DNA of 64,000 bases. Source: Bosea sp. PAMC 26642. GTDB lineage: Bacteria > Pseudomonadota > Alphaproteobacteria > Rhizobiales > Beijerinckiaceae. The position numbers were made by a program, and so were the translations under genes. Under the pieces are notes generated by a model. It did not search any database and was not told the DNA's origin. It was given only the letters and a program-made list of their open reading frames with translations. Location of the stretch: assembly GCF_001562255.1 (NCBI RefSeq), contig NZ_CP014301.1, forward strand, positions 930,001 to 994,000, read 5' to 3'. Below are positions 39,852 through 50,400 of the stretch, in pieces (positions within the stretch are counted from its first letter, which is position 1; every line of letters begins with the position of its first letter).

Positions 39852-40503
39852 TCAATAGACGCCGATCGTATTTTCGACCTTGGTGACGCCGGGTACGGAC
39901 CAGGTCGCCGTCTCGGCGACGTCCCGGTGGTGCGGCGTATGGACATAACCACCCAACCTGATCTGGCTGGCGCGGACTTTGATCGTGATCCGATCGAGCT
40001 GGTTTAGGCCTCCGCGTGTGAAGGCCTGCGTCACAGATGCCAGAACGTCATAGGGGAGTTTGCGCGGCTTGAGTTCAATCTGATTGACCAGCCCGGTGAC
40101 GCCCGCGATCTTGCGAACCGCGAACTCGGCCTCCTCGCGCTGATAGTGCCAGCACAACTCTCCCGTGAGCGTCACGACTCCCTTCTCTACGGTGACTTTG
40201 ACCACGTCGTTGGGGATCGAGCCGTCGGAAGCCAGGCAAAACAGAGCGCGCTCGGCAATGTTCTCGTCCGAAAGCTGATCGTTGTTTAAAAGGGCCACCG
40301 TCAGCTCCTCGGCGATCCCGCGTACACCTCGCACACCGCGGGCGGCGCGGATCGCCGAATCCTTTCTCCAAAAGCTCGGCACATGCCCGAGCAGGGTGAC
40401 GACGCCGTTATGGACGGTGACACCGATCTCGGCTGCGGCGACGTCTGGCGCCCAGGCCAGCTCGTCGGTGACGTTTTTGCGGATTCGCTGTCTGTCAGCA
40501 TAA
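39852..40503 (-). CDS. BON-domain protein with apparent 5' frameshift
   Basis: The main frame gives two and a half BON domains (RKNVTDELAWAPDVAAAEIG, VVTLLGHVPSFWRKDSAIRA, ITIKVRASQIRLGGYVH). It is open upstream of the GTG at 40382 as far as about 40550 but has no ATG, GTG or TTG there. The natural start MLTDSE (ATG at 40503) is in the next frame; a single missing base near 40487 would join it to RIRKNVTDELAWAP exactly as in other BON proteins. Thus either a frameshift mutation, a sequencing error or a rare start. It is the first gene before the MacAB-like exporter. Confidence 0.65.
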
Positions 40504-40760
40504 GATTGGTTCCTCGAAATCGTGATCGGGATATGCGCCGCGACGCTCTGCGATCAGTTCTCGATGTCTCCACAAGCTTCGACAAGCCTCGGCTTTCCCT
40601 CATACGCGACGTGAAAAAGCGCGGAAAGACGTCACCAACAACGGGAGAAGGTGCGCGAGGGAGCGGTCGGATGCGCCGATGCGAAGTCCTCACCGCGATG
40701 AATCCGGCGTCCGTCAGCGGTTCATCGGCCCAACCGGAGTGCCCAAAAAGCGGCGCCTCC

Positions 40761-41612
40761 TCAATGCGACATGAGACAGGGAATGGTCGTTTTTGTCAGG
40801 AAGTCCCTGGTGACGCCGCCGAAAATGCGCTCTTGCATCCGGCCATGGCCATAGGCACCGGCCACGATCAGTCCCGCCTCTGCGCTCTCAGCGATGTCGA
40901 GCAACTGTCGCGACACCTCGTTTTTTGGATCGGCGCGTGGAGGAGGCTGGCTGGCGACACCGTGTCGGCGCAGATACTGGCTGACATCGGTCGCGCTTTG
41001 GTACTCGAGGTCGCCGCCGACCGCCACGACGGTCACCGCTTCGGCCCGTTTCAACAAAGGCAGCGCATCCAACACGGCTTTGCGGGCTTCGCGGCTGTCC
41101 TTCCAGGCGACGACGATGCGCTCCGACGACAGACGATGTGTTTTGGGAGGAACGACGAGCACCGGGCGACCGATCTCCATGATCAGTCCGCCCAGCGATA
41201 TCGCCATGCGTCCCTGACTTGCATCGTTGTTGCCCTGCCGAGCCATCACGACGAGATCGGCTGCCCTGGCCTGTTCCGCCAGAAACGTCCGAGGCGCGCC
41301 GACCCCCGCCCGCCATTCCGTCGCGATGGCCGTCCCGGCCGCCCGTCGAAATGCCCGCTCCGCCCGCAGGAGATTGTCGGCGAGGACCCCTTCGGCCTTG
41401 TCATCGACGGCGTCTTCCACGGCGGAGCCTATCTCGCCGGCGAACTCGGACAAAGCATAGTCTTCAGCCGCGACGCCGATCAAAAGCGCCTCGAATCGTT
41501 GCGCCAATGCAGCTGCGAACGTGACGCAACCAGCGCAATCGATGCCGAGGTTGACCGGCGTCATGATGCTGACATAGCCAGTGTATCGAGCTGGATCGTC
41601 GAATTCGCTCAT
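40761..41612 (-). CDS. Universal stress protein, tandem UspA domains
   Basis: A 283-residue protein with two UspA-type alpha/beta domains: the first (YTGYVSIMTPVNLGIDCAGC to about 145) is divergent, the second ends with the ATP-binding pattern GLIVAGAYGHGRMQERIFGG then VTRDFLTKTTIPCLMSH. Usp proteins bind ATP and support survival in growth arrest; mechanisms differ. It stands alone, divergent from the PstB-like operon. Confidence 0.88.
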   Translation of the reverse strand: MSEFDDPARYTGYVSIMTPVNLGIDCAGCVTFAAALAQRFEALLIGVAAEDYALSEFAGEIGSAVEDAVDDKAEGVLADNLLRAERAFRRAAGTAIATEWRAGVGAPRTFLAEQARAADLVVMARQGNNDASQGRMAISLGGLIMEIGRPVLVVPPKTHRLSSERIVVAWKDSREARKAVLDALPLLKRAEAVTVVAVGGDLEYQSATDVSQYLRRHGVASQPPPRADPKNEVSRQLLDIAESAEAGLIVAGAYGHGRMQERIFGGVTRDFLTKTTIPCLMSH

Positions 41613-41836
41613 CTGCCTGTGTCTCGCTGTAATAAGCGCCGTATTGGAAAAACCTTAGTTTATCGGTTAATCGATTAGCCGGCGTATAATATAAATCCAC
41701 TAGCTGCGTGCGTGGTCAGTGTTAGCAGAGCTCGATGATTGAGACGTGGATCGGAATATACTCACATCTCAGTGCAAAGCGGCGGCATAGTGAGCATTGT
41801 TCAGTTTTTTGATCACGAGATCGACATAAGGCGCGC

Positions 41837-41852
41837 TCCGAAAACTTTCGGA
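41837..41852. repeat. Short perfect inverted repeat
   Basis: TCCGAAA-AC-TTTCGGA, 7-bp arms, 10 bp before a FixJ-like site. The right arm repeats the TTTCCGA half-site imperfectly, so it may form an extra regulator contact. Confidence 0.4.
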
Positions 41853-41861
41853 TGCCCTCGA

Positions 41862-41879
41862 TAGAGTAGTTTCCGAACC
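41862..41879 (+). promoter_or_regulatory. FixJ-like site upstream of PstB-PhoU-PPDK-like operon
   Basis: TAGAGTAGTTTCCGAACC on the plus strand, 97 bp before the PstB-like start. Confidence 0.72.
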
Positions 41880-41975
41880 TCCCTTTTGCTGATCGACATC
41901 GGGTAGCGTCCCTCCGTGGGCTAGCCGGTGATGGTCGCCCGCACATCCGCGTCAGCGACATGAGGATCGGACGAC

Positions 41976-42848
41976 ATGGTCGAGGCGATCATCGAGCGAA
42001 CTAGGCCGGGACTGACCGGATCCGGGTTATCCGTTCAGGCGAGTGCGGTTTCCGACCGTGGCAAGACGCCGACCCTGCCCACCCGCCGGCCGAGCCGAAC
42101 CAAGATCGCGATCCGGAATCTCGATTTTTTCTACGGCAAGGACCAGGCTCTGAAGGGCGTGGCACTGGATATCCCGGAAAAGCAGGTAACCGGCTTGATC
42201 GGGCCTTCCGGCTGCGGGAAATCGACGCTGTTGCGGGTGCTGAACCGTCTTTACGATTTGTATCCGGGCCAGCGCGCGACCGGCGAGGTCAGCCTCGATG
42301 GCGAGGATATTCTCAACCCGACGATCAATCTGAGCTGGCTGCGCGGTCGGATCGGCATGGTGTTTCAAGTGCCGACGCCCTTGCCGATGTCGATCTACGA
42401 CAACATCGCCTTTGGCGTTCGGCTTCCAGGGACGCTCGCGCGTGCCGAAATCGACCTGCGGGTCGAAGCGGCCTTGTCGCGCGCCGCATTGTGGAGCGAG
42501 GCCAAGGACAGGCTGCGACAGCCGGCCGAAAGCCTGTCGGGAGGCCAGCAGCAACGTCTGTGCATCGCGCGCGCCTTGGCGATGGCGCCAGACGTTCTCC
42601 TGCTGGACGAACCGACCAGCGCCCTTGATCCCCTCAGCATGGAGAGGATCGAGGCGTTAATCATTGACCTGAAGCAGGAGGTGACCATCGCCCTGGTCAC
42701 CCACAACATGCAGCAGGCCGCGCGCTGCGCCGATCAGGTCGCATTCTTCTATCTCGGCGAGATTGTCGAAGCCGGGTCTACCAAGCAGATGTTCGAAGCT
42801 CCCAAACAGCCAAAAACCCAAGCCTATGTGTCGGGCAAATTCGGCTGA
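41976..42848 (+). CDS. pstB: PstB-like phosphate ABC transporter ATPase
   Basis: A 290-residue ATPase: [20 protein letters not shown], Walker [21 protein letters not shown], the PstB-type [11 protein letters not shown] and [20 protein letters not shown], signature [17 protein letters not shown], Walker [15 protein letters not shown]. The N-terminal 40 residues are extra. PstB normally works with PstS, PstC and PstA in phosphate uptake; none is present here. Instead it leads an operon with a PhoU-like protein and a shortened PPDK, all under a FixJ-like site. Confidence 0.88.
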   Translation: MVEAIIERTRPGLTGSGLSVQASAVSDRGKTPTLPTRRPSRTKIAIRNLDFFYGKDQALKGVALDIPEKQVTGLIGPSGCGKSTLLRVLNRLYDLYPGQRATGEVSLDGEDILNPTINLSWLRGRIGMVFQVPTPLPMSIYDNIAFGVRLPGTLARAEIDLRVEAALSRAALWSEAKDRLRQPAESLSGGQQQRLCIARALAMAPDVLLLDEPTSALDPLSMERIEALIIDLKQEVTIALVTHNMQQAARCADQVAFFYLGEIVEAGSTKQMFEAPKQPKTQAYVSGKFG

Positions 42849-42935
42849 GGGCACTCATTGGCTCCCACCAGCGACCTATGCGCACCGACCCTCCAGCCTT
42901 CAAGACATCTGCAACCCAAACCGACCGGAAACACG

Positions 42936-44831
42936 ATGAAATCCGAAATCCTAACCGCCATCGGCGAGATAGAGCTGCAGCCGGCGGCGCAACTCAACGC
43001 CGCGTTGGCGGCCAATGACCGGGTCAAATACGCTTTTTCCCTTCTGCAACTGGCTTGCGCGCACGCCAAGGATCCAGGTCAGCCATCTTCCACCTTGAAG
43101 CGCGAGCGGATCGCCTGTGGCATCGACGACCCCGATCTCGATCTCGTCATTGCACAAGCCCGCATGCAGGGAAAATCCTGCCATGTGGCCGCTGCCGCGA
43201 AGGTCGTGGCCCGGATCGCCGAGGACATGCGCGAGATGGCGGCGCCCGTTCTCGCCGGCAAATCCGACGGTCTGGCCACGCGGCTCGATGTGCTGTTGAA
43301 GGCTTTGCCGTCGGGCAAGGACGACCTGCTCGATCCCGAGGTGGTTTCGGCCATGACGCAAGCCGGCCGCAAGCACGCTGACAGCTTGCATAGTCTGGTG
43401 ATGGATCTTCACAAGCAGCTCAACGCCCTGCAGGAAGCGCTGGCCGAAGAGACAATCGACGGGGCCGCCGCCTACAACCTCTTAGAGGCCGACCGTCCCC
43501 TGGTGCAGGCTTTCATGGCCGGGCTTAACCGCACTGCCAGGCTGAAGTTCGACCATCCGGGTCTCGCCACCACAGCGACCCGCTCCGGCAAGCGGCTGCT
43601 GATCCAGAACGACATCGGCACCACGGATGCCCATGTCATCGTGATCCATGTCGAGGCCCATGTCGTCAATGTGACCTATACCGACGTGCATTCCGAACGG
43701 CTCGCCTTCTTTCAGGCGATGCTGAAACCTCATGCGGTGACGTGGGAGGGTGAGCGGACGGCGACGCTCGCCGCAGGCGCGCCCTTCTACCTGGCGACCG
43801 GGCGGCTCGAGGCGAAGGACGCCAAGAGTTGCCGCGCCTATCTCGAATTCCTGGGCTCGCGCCTGGTCTTCCTGATCGATTGGAACCGGGCGCGCAAACA
43901 ATTGCGCGGGTTCTTGCGCGGGAGCGACCGCCTCGCGCTGCTGCAGAGCGCCGCGGAAACCGAGACCGGACATCGCGCCTTCCTCGAGCTTGGCGGCGCC
44001 AGGCTGGTCAACCAGGCGATCGAGGAGACCGCCGGCTCCGCGATGCGGTTCGGCGACAGGCTCTGCGACGTTCTGGGTGACGCCGAGACGCTGGACTTCA
44101 TGACATTCGTGTTTCGCACGGCAGCAGAGGGACTGTTGGCGGGCCAGTCGCAAGCGCTGATCCGGGATCGGGTCCGGGTTACGCTGGCGACGCATTTCAG
44201 CAATGAGGAACGGCGGCTACTTGCGCTCGCCGGCGATCATGCCGGCCTGATCTTCGAGCTCGCGAGCCTGGTGAGGGACGGCTTGCAGTCCGATCAGGAC
44301 GGCTCCGGCAAACGCGCCAGACGGGCAGGGCGTTTCGAGCATGACGCCGATCTGCTGGTGAGCGAGGCCCGCGATGCCGTGCGCAGACGCCCCGACTACA
44401 GAGTGTTCAAGACGTTGCTCGAAGCCGCCGACGACGCCGCCGACGAACTCGAGGACACCGCCTTCCTGCTCGATCTCGACGCACTCGAAGGCAAGCCACT
44501 CGCCGTCTTGCAAGGTTTGGCCGACCTGCTGGTCGAGGCGTCGCAGGAATGGATCAAGGCGCTCGGTCACGCCACGCAGATTGGGCGTGCCGCAAGCCAG
44601 GCCGAGACCGAGGATTTCCTCACGGCGGTCGACCGCGTCGCGGCGCTGGAGCATCAAGCGGATGATGCGCAGCGTGCGCTTGCCGCAAGTGCCATCAAAC
44701 ACGCGAAAGATTTCCGCCAGTTGCATCTCTACAATGCGGTCGGCGGCCGGCTGGAAGCAGCAGCCGATGCGCTCAAGCACGCCAACCTGATCCTGCGCGA
44801 CCATGTGCTGACGGAGGTGGTCGATGGTTGA
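42936..44831 (+). CDS. Large protein with PhoU/DUF47-like C-terminus
   Basis: ATG 42936 (MKSEILTAIGEIELQPAAQL). The 631-residue protein has a helical N-terminus (1-210), a central region with ARLKFDHPGLATTATRSGKR and HVIVIHVEAHVVNVTYTDVH (about 225-330), and a C-terminal 180 residues with the repeated E-x-x-AD-x-x-x-D pattern of PhoU/DUF47 helical bundles (KTLLEAADDAADELEDTAFL; RVAALEHQADDAQRALAASA). PhoU proteins bind metals and signal phosphate status with PstB. The central part is not recognised. Its stop overlaps the PPDK-like start by 8 bp, so the two products are made together. Confidence 0.75.
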   Translation: MKSEILTAIGEIELQPAAQLNAALAANDRVKYAFSLLQLACAHAKDPGQPSSTLKRERIACGIDDPDLDLVIAQARMQGKSCHVAAAAKVVARIAEDMREMAAPVLAGKSDGLATRLDVLLKALPSGKDDLLDPEVVSAMTQAGRKHADSLHSLVMDLHKQLNALQEALAEETIDGAAAYNLLEADRPLVQAFMAGLNRTARLKFDHPGLATTATRSGKRLLIQNDIGTTDAHVIVIHVEAHVVNVTYTDVHSERLAFFQAMLKPHAVTWEGERTATLAAGAPFYLATGRLEAKDAKSCRAYLEFLGSRLVFLIDWNRARKQLRGFLRGSDRLALLQSAAETETGHRAFLELGGARLVNQAIEETAGSAMRFGDRLCDVLGDAETLDFMTFVFRTAAEGLLAGQSQALIRDRVRVTLATHFSNEERRLLALAGDHAGLIFELASLVRDGLQSDQDGSGKRARRAGRFEHDADLLVSEARDAVRRRPDYRVFKTLLEAADDAADELEDTAFLLDLDALEGKPLAVLQGLADLLVEASQEWIKALGHATQIGRAASQAETEDFLTAVDRVAALEHQADDAQRALAASAIKHAKDFRQLHLYNAVGGRLEAAADALKHANLILRDHVLTEVVDG

Positions 44832-46422
44832 TCATTATTTCATCGCGTCGGGCGCGGCCGTGGCCCCAGGCGGCGCCAAAAATGTCGGCAACAAGGCTTG
44901 GAACTTGATGCTCATGGCCAAGGCCGGCCTGCCCGTGCCGGCCGCTTTCGTGCTGCCCACGGCCTGGTGCCATCGCGATCTCACGGCGCAAGACACCAAG
45001 CTGCGGCAGGCGCTGTCGCACGGCATCGCCGCCCTAGAGTCAGCGACCGGCCTGGCCTTCGGGGCCGCGCGCGCGCCCTTGTTGGTATCGGTTCGCTCAG
45101 GCGCCGCCGTCTCGATGCCCGGCATGATGGAGACCGTGCTCGACATCGGCCTCAACGCGCAGACCGTCGAGGGGCTGATCCGCTTGACCGGCAATCCGCG
45201 GCTGGCCTGGGACAGCTATCGCCGTCTGGTGCAAAGCTATGCCGAGGTCGTCGCGAACCTGCCGACGGAGCCCTTCGATGCGCTTGTTGCAGCCGCGCTC
45301 GCTCATGCAGAAGCCGACACCGAGCGCGATCTCGACCACCGTAGCCTTCGGACGCTGACGAGGGCCATGCTGGAATGCTATCGCGGTCTGGCTGGAAGTG
45401 CCTTCCCGGCCGATCCGGCCGAGCAGCTCGCACAAGCGACGAAGGCGGTGTTCCGCTCCTGGGACGCGCCAAAGGCCGTCAGCTATCGCCGGCTGAACCA
45501 CCTCAATGACAAGGCCGGCACCGCGGTGACCGTCCAGACAATGGTCTATGGCAACGCCGGCGGGGCTTCGGGAGCCGGTGTTGGCTTCACCCGCAACCCC
45601 GCCACCGGAGCCCGCGAGTTCTATTTCGATTTCCAGTTCAACGCGCAGGGCGAGGATGTGGTCGCCGGTCGTCAGAAGCTGCGCGACAATGACCGCCTGC
45701 GCCGGGCGCTGCCGGCGGTTTGGACGCGGTTGGAGGAGATCTGCCACGACTTAGAAAGCCTGTTCGGCGACGCGCAGGATTTCGAATTCACCGTTCAATC
45801 GGGAGTGCTCTTTATCCTCCAGGCGAGAAACGCCAAGCGGACGGATTGGGCTGCGCTGATGATCGCCGTCGAAATGGTCGAGGAGGACGTCATCTCGCCC
45901 GCCCAGGCGCTTGAGCATCTCGACGGACTCGATCTCGCAAGCATCACGCGCAGCAGCTTCGCGTCGCCGGTTCCGGAAACGCTGGCGACGGCCGAGGTCG
46001 CCGGGATGGGGGTCGCAAGCGGGGTGATCGCGCTCGATTCCGAGGCGGTGAAGCGCTTCACGGCGGCAGGCGAGCCGGCCATTCTGGTGCGTCGCGACAC
46101 GGTAACGTCCGATATCGAGGGCATGGCGCTGGCTGCCGGCATCATCACTGCCTCGGGAGGCCGCACTTCCCATGCGGCGGTCGTCGCCCGCCAACTCGGC
46201 AAGGTCTGCCTCGTCGCCTGTCCCGGCCTTGAGATCGACCTCGATCACCGCCGCTGCACCATCGGTGGCGCACAGCTGAACGAGGGCGACCTCCTGTCGT
46301 TGAACGGCAATACCGGTACGATCCATTCAGGCCGGCTTACCCCGCTGACCGAGCGGCCACAGAAAGCTTTGGCGACCGTCTCGCGTTGGCGCAAGGATGC
46401 CGTCGGACTGGTCGAGAGTTGA
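44824..46422 (+). CDS. Shortened pyruvate phosphate dikinase-like protein
   Basis: A 532-residue protein with the PPDK ATP-grasp domain (KNVGNKAWNLMLMAKAGLPV, VSVRSGAAVSMPGMMETVLD, GVGFTRNPATGAREFYFDFQ) and the swivelling phosphohistidine domain (ASGGRTSHAAVVARQLGKVC, His about 450). It stops there: the TIM-barrel domain that binds pyruvate/PEP (about 350 residues in normal PPDK) is absent. It should still be able to phosphorylate its own His from ATP and phosphate, but the acceptor is not pyruvate in this polypeptide. Coupled to the PhoU-like and PstB-like genes upstream; converges on the DHOD-like gene. Confidence 0.88.
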   Translation: MVDHYFIASGAAVAPGGAKNVGNKAWNLMLMAKAGLPVPAAFVLPTAWCHRDLTAQDTKLRQALSHGIAALESATGLAFGAARAPLLVSVRSGAAVSMPGMMETVLDIGLNAQTVEGLIRLTGNPRLAWDSYRRLVQSYAEVVANLPTEPFDALVAAALAHAEADTERDLDHRSLRTLTRAMLECYRGLAGSAFPADPAEQLAQATKAVFRSWDAPKAVSYRRLNHLNDKAGTAVTVQTMVYGNAGGASGAGVGFTRNPATGAREFYFDFQFNAQGEDVVAGRQKLRDNDRLRRALPAVWTRLEEICHDLESLFGDAQDFEFTVQSGVLFILQARNAKRTDWAALMIAVEMVEEDVISPAQALEHLDGLDLASITRSSFASPVPETLATAEVAGMGVASGVIALDSEAVKRFTAAGEPAILVRRDTVTSDIEGMALAAGIITASGGRTSHAAVVARQLGKVCLVACPGLEIDLDHRRCTIGGAQLNEGDLLSLNGNTGTIHSGRLTPLTERPQKALATVSRWRKDAVGLVES

Positions 46423-46457
46423 TGCGAGGGGCTCGGCGTCGACTGTCGCTCAGCCGC

Positions 46458-47450
46458 TCAATGGCCGTAACCCTGCAGAATTTTGATGTAATTGGCGCGC
46501 TCGAAGGCTTTCGGCTCGTGAAGTTTTTGCTGGCTCATGATGCCCCGCGCCGCATCGACCGAGACGAAGTCGCGCGCATCGAGCCACTGCGCAAGACCGT
46601 CGATGAGGACGCCGATCTGGCCGGGGCCGTGGCGCAGCAGGGCCGAGGTGGTCATCACCACATCGGCGCCGGCCAGCACGTATTTGACGACCTCGTCGGC
46701 GGTCGTCACCCCTGTCGCTGCAGCCAGCGACAGCTTGACCCGCCCCGCCAGCACCGCCAGCCAGAGCAGTGGCAGGCGGATCTCGTTGGGTTCGCTCAGA
46801 TGCAGGTCGGTGAGCACCTTTAGCGCAACGATGTCGAGATCGGGCTGATAGAACCGGTTGAATAGCACGAGCGCATTGGCCCCGTCGCGTTCCAGTTCCA
46901 GCGCCAGATTTCCGATCGCGCTGAAGTAGGGGCTGAGCTTCACCGCCACCGGGATCGTCACCGCGGCGCGGACAGCCCTGAGGACATCGAGATAGCGCTG
47001 TTCCACCGCTCGGCCGTCGAGCGTGATGTCGGTGGGGATGAAGTAGACGTTGAGCTCCAGCCCCTGCGCGCCGGCCTGCTCGATCGATCGGGCATAGTCC
47101 GTCCAGCCCTCGTCGGTGACGCCGTTGAGGCTGGCGATCAGCGGGACCGCGGTCATCTCGCTCGCGCGCCGGACCAGTTCGAGATAACGGTGCGGCCCGC
47201 GCGCCGACTCCGGGAGCGCGGGGAAGTTCGTGCTCGCCTCCGGCCAGCTCTCGTCATGGGCGCCGGTCAGGCGGTCGTGGCGCGAATCCTCCGCCTCGAT
47301 CTCCTCCTGGAAGAGGGAGGGCAGGACGATCGCGGCCGCGCCCGCATCCTCGAGCTGCCTTATGCCGTCCAGCGTCCCCGTCAGCGGCGAGGACGAGGCC
47401 ACGACCGGGTTCTTGAGGGCCAGGCCCATGTAGCGCGACGACAGATCCAT
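46458..47450 (-). CDS. Dihydroorotate dehydrogenase-like protein
   Basis: A 330-residue FMN-type (beta/alpha)8 protein: DLSSRYMGLALKNPVVASSS at the start, VPLIASLNGVTDEGWTDYAR, LELNVYFIPTDI, VAVKLSPYFSAIGNLALELE and a C-terminal LAAATGVTTADEVVKYVLAG. Class-1 DHOD relatives of this kind are commonly found beside pyruvate:ferredoxin oxidoreductase and are probably not pyrimidine enzymes there. Its ATG overlaps the PFOR stop (ATGA). Electron acceptor and substrate are unknown. Confidence 0.82.
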   Translation of the reverse strand: MDLSSRYMGLALKNPVVASSSPLTGTLDGIRQLEDAGAAAIVLPSLFQEEIEAEDSRHDRLTGAHDESWPEASTNFPALPESARGPHRYLELVRRASEMTAVPLIASLNGVTDEGWTDYARSIEQAGAQGLELNVYFIPTDITLDGRAVEQRYLDVLRAVRAAVTIPVAVKLSPYFSAIGNLALELERDGANALVLFNRFYQPDLDIVALKVLTDLHLSEPNEIRLPLLWLAVLAGRVKLSLAAATGVTTADEVVKYVLAGADVVMTTSALLRHGPGQIGVLIDGLAQWLDARDFVSVDAARGIMSQQKLHEPKAFERANYIKILQGYGH

Positions 47451-50400
47451 CAGGCAGCTCCTGTCACGGGCGTCGCGACGCCGGGTCGAAACCGCCCGCC
47501 GTCGAGAGCGGCGAGTTCCTCATAACGGCGATATTTGGCGTCCACCCCCGCCTGCGCTTCCAGCAGAAGGGCTGCGGCGTCGGCCGGCATTGTTCGCGCC
47601 AGCGACGAGTAGCGGATCTCGTTATAGGCGTAGTCCTTGAAGGCGATCGTCGGCCGAGGCGAGTCCAGCTGGAACGGGCTCAGGCCGACGCTCTGCATCG
47701 CCGGATTGAAACGCATCAGCGGCCAGTAGCCGCTGGCGACCGCAAGATCCTGCTGCTTCATGCCAAAGCGCATGTCGATGCCATGGGCAATGCACTGGCT
47801 GTAGGCGATGATGAGCGAGGGGCCGTCATAGGCTTCCGCCTCGCGGAAGGCATCGAGCGTCTGCTGCGCATTGGCCCCCATAGCGACCTGCGCGACATAG
47901 ACATTGCCATAGGCGATCGCCAGCAGTGCCAGATCCTTGCGCGGCACGCGCTTGCCCGCGGCGGCGAACTTCGCCACGGCGCCCAGCGGCGTCGCCTTGG
48001 AGGCCTGCCCGCCGGTATTGGAGTAGAGCTCGGTGTTGAGCACCAGAATGTTGACGTTGCGGCCGCTCGCCATGACATGGTCGAGCCCGCCATAGTCGAT
48101 GTCGTAGGCCCAGCCGTCGCCGCCGACGATCCAGATGCTGCGCCGGACAAGATGGTCGATGACCGACAGGAGATCGCGCGCCTCCTCCGTGTCGATCGCG
48201 GCGAGCCTGTCCTTCACATCGGCGACGCGCCGCCTTTGCGTGCGCAGTTCGTGCTCTTCGATCTGGGGCGCGTCGAGCATGGCCTGGACCAGATTGTCGC
48301 CGAGCGTCGGCGCAAGCGTCGTCAGCAGCGCGCGGGCCATGGCGAGATGCTTGTCGGCCGCCAGGCGGAAGCCCATGCCGAATTCGGCATTGTCCTCGAA
48401 AAGGGAGTTCGACCAGGCCGGGCCGCGACCCTCGTCGTTCTTAGTCCAGGGTGTCACCGGTAGGCTGCCGCCATAGATCGAGGAGCAGCCGGTGGCGTTG
48501 GCGATCTGCGCGCGGTCGCCGAAGAGCTGCGATAGAAGCTTGAGATAGGGCGTCTCGCCGCAGCCGGCGCAGGCGCCGGAGAATTCGAACAGGGGCTCGA
48601 GATACTGCACGCCGCGAACATTGGCGAAGTCGACCCGCGAGCGATCATTGACCGGCAGCGTCTCGAAGAAGGCCATGCTTGTCCGCTCGGCCTCCAGCAG
48701 CGGCGCTTTCTCGGCGAGGTTGATCGCCTTCTTGCCCGGTTCTCGCGGGCTGGTGGCGGGGCAGGCCTCGATGCACAGACCGCAGCCGGTGCAGTCCTCG
48801 ACATAAAACTGCAGCGTGAAGCGCGCCTCGGGATAGCCGCGCGCATTCACCGGCGCGGATTTGAAGCTCGTGGGAGCATCGACCAGCACCGTCTCGTCAT
48901 AGGTGCGCGAGCGGATGACACTGTGGGGGCAGACGAAGCTGCACTGGCCGCACTGGATACACAGATCAGTCTCCCAGACCGGCACGAACTCGGCGATGTT
49001 GCGCTTCTCGTAAGCGCTGGTGCCGGACGGAAAGGTGCCGTCGGCCGGCATCAGGCTGACGGGGATGTCCTCGCCGCGGCCGACCAGCATCAGCGCCGTG
49101 ACATCGCGCACGAAGGCAGGTGCATTCGCCGGAACGATGGCGGGGCGGCCACGGAGGCTTGTCGCGGTGGAGGGCACCGCGACCTCGAACAGCACGGCCA
49201 GCGTGTCGTCCACCGCCGCGAAGTTCTTGGAGACGACCGCCTCGCCCTTGTGGCCATAGGTCTTCTTGATCGACGCCTTGATCTGCGCGATGGCCTCGTC
49301 GCGGGGCAGGACGCCCGAGATGGCGAAGAAGCAGGTCTGCAGCACGGTGTTGGTGCGCACACCTAGCCCGACATCGCGCGCCACCTTCGAGGCGTCGATG
49401 ACGAAGAGGCGCAGCTTCTTGGCGATGATCTGCTGCTGGACGGGCAGGGGCAATTCGTCCCAGGTTTCGTCCTTGCCAAAGGGACTGTTGAGCAGGAACA
49501 CCGCGCCGGGCGCGGCGACGCGCAGGACATCCTGCCGTTCGAGGAAGCCGAACTGGTGGCAGGCGACGAAGCTCGCCTGGGAGATCAGATAGGGGGCGTG
49601 GATAGGCTCCGGCCCGAAGCGCAGATGCGACACGGTCTGCGCGCCGGATTTGTGTGAGTCATAGACGAAGTAGCCCTGCGCATAGCGGCCGGCATCCTCG
49701 GCGATGATCTTGACGCTGTTCTTGTTGGCGCCGACCGTGCCGTCGGCGCCCAACCCGTAGAAGACGGCGCTCGTCCGGTTCTTGGGTTCGATCGAGAACA
49801 GCGGATCGACTGTCAGGCTTGTGTGGGAGACATCGTCGTTGATGCCCAGCGTGAAGCCGTTGCGTCCCGAAAAGCGCCCGTCCGCATCGACAAGGCCGAG
49901 TTCGTCCAGGGCCGCCTTGGCCATCGCTGGCGTGAAATCCTTCGACGACAGCCCATAGCGACCGCCGATGACGCGCGGCATGGTGGCGCGCGTGCCTGCC
50001 GAGAAGCCTTGCGCCAGCGTTGCGATCACGTCGAGATAGAGTGGCTCGCCGACGCCGCCGACCTCCTTGGCCTGTTCCAGCACAGCGATAGTCTCGACGG
50101 AGGCAGGAATGGCCGCTAGGAAATGGGACGCCGAGAACGGGCGGTAGAGACGCACCTGAAGGACGCCCACCTTCTCGCCCGTGGCGGCGAGCGCCTTGAC
50201 GGTTTCGCGCGCGGTTTCGGCACCCGATCCCATCGCGATCAGGATGCGCGTTGCGTCGGATGCGCCTTCATATTCGAACAGTTGATACGCGCGGCCGGTC
50301 AGCTCGGCGAAGCGGGCCATCGCCTTGTCTAGGATGCCGGGGACGGCGGCATAATAGGGACTGACCGCCTCGCGCGACTGGAAGAAGGTGTCGGGATTCT

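Larger units (their letters stand above)
41613..41975. other. Divergent control region Usp / PstB-like operon (363 bp)
   Basis: No gene is visible. AT-rich around 41640-41700 (possible promoter for the Usp gene). It contains an inverted repeat at 41837-41852 and the FixJ-like site at 41862-41879, both nearer to the PstB-like gene. Confidence 0.5.

Noticed and set aside
40619..40636. Possible FixJ-like site before the BON-MacAB-like operon
   Set aside because: GGTGACGTCTTTCCGCGC keeps only TTTCCG and TG; too weak to count.
41641..41658. Possible FixJ-like site before the Usp gene at 41612
   Set aside because: About 10 of 18 matches and only 29 bp from the start codon, outside the range of the other sites.
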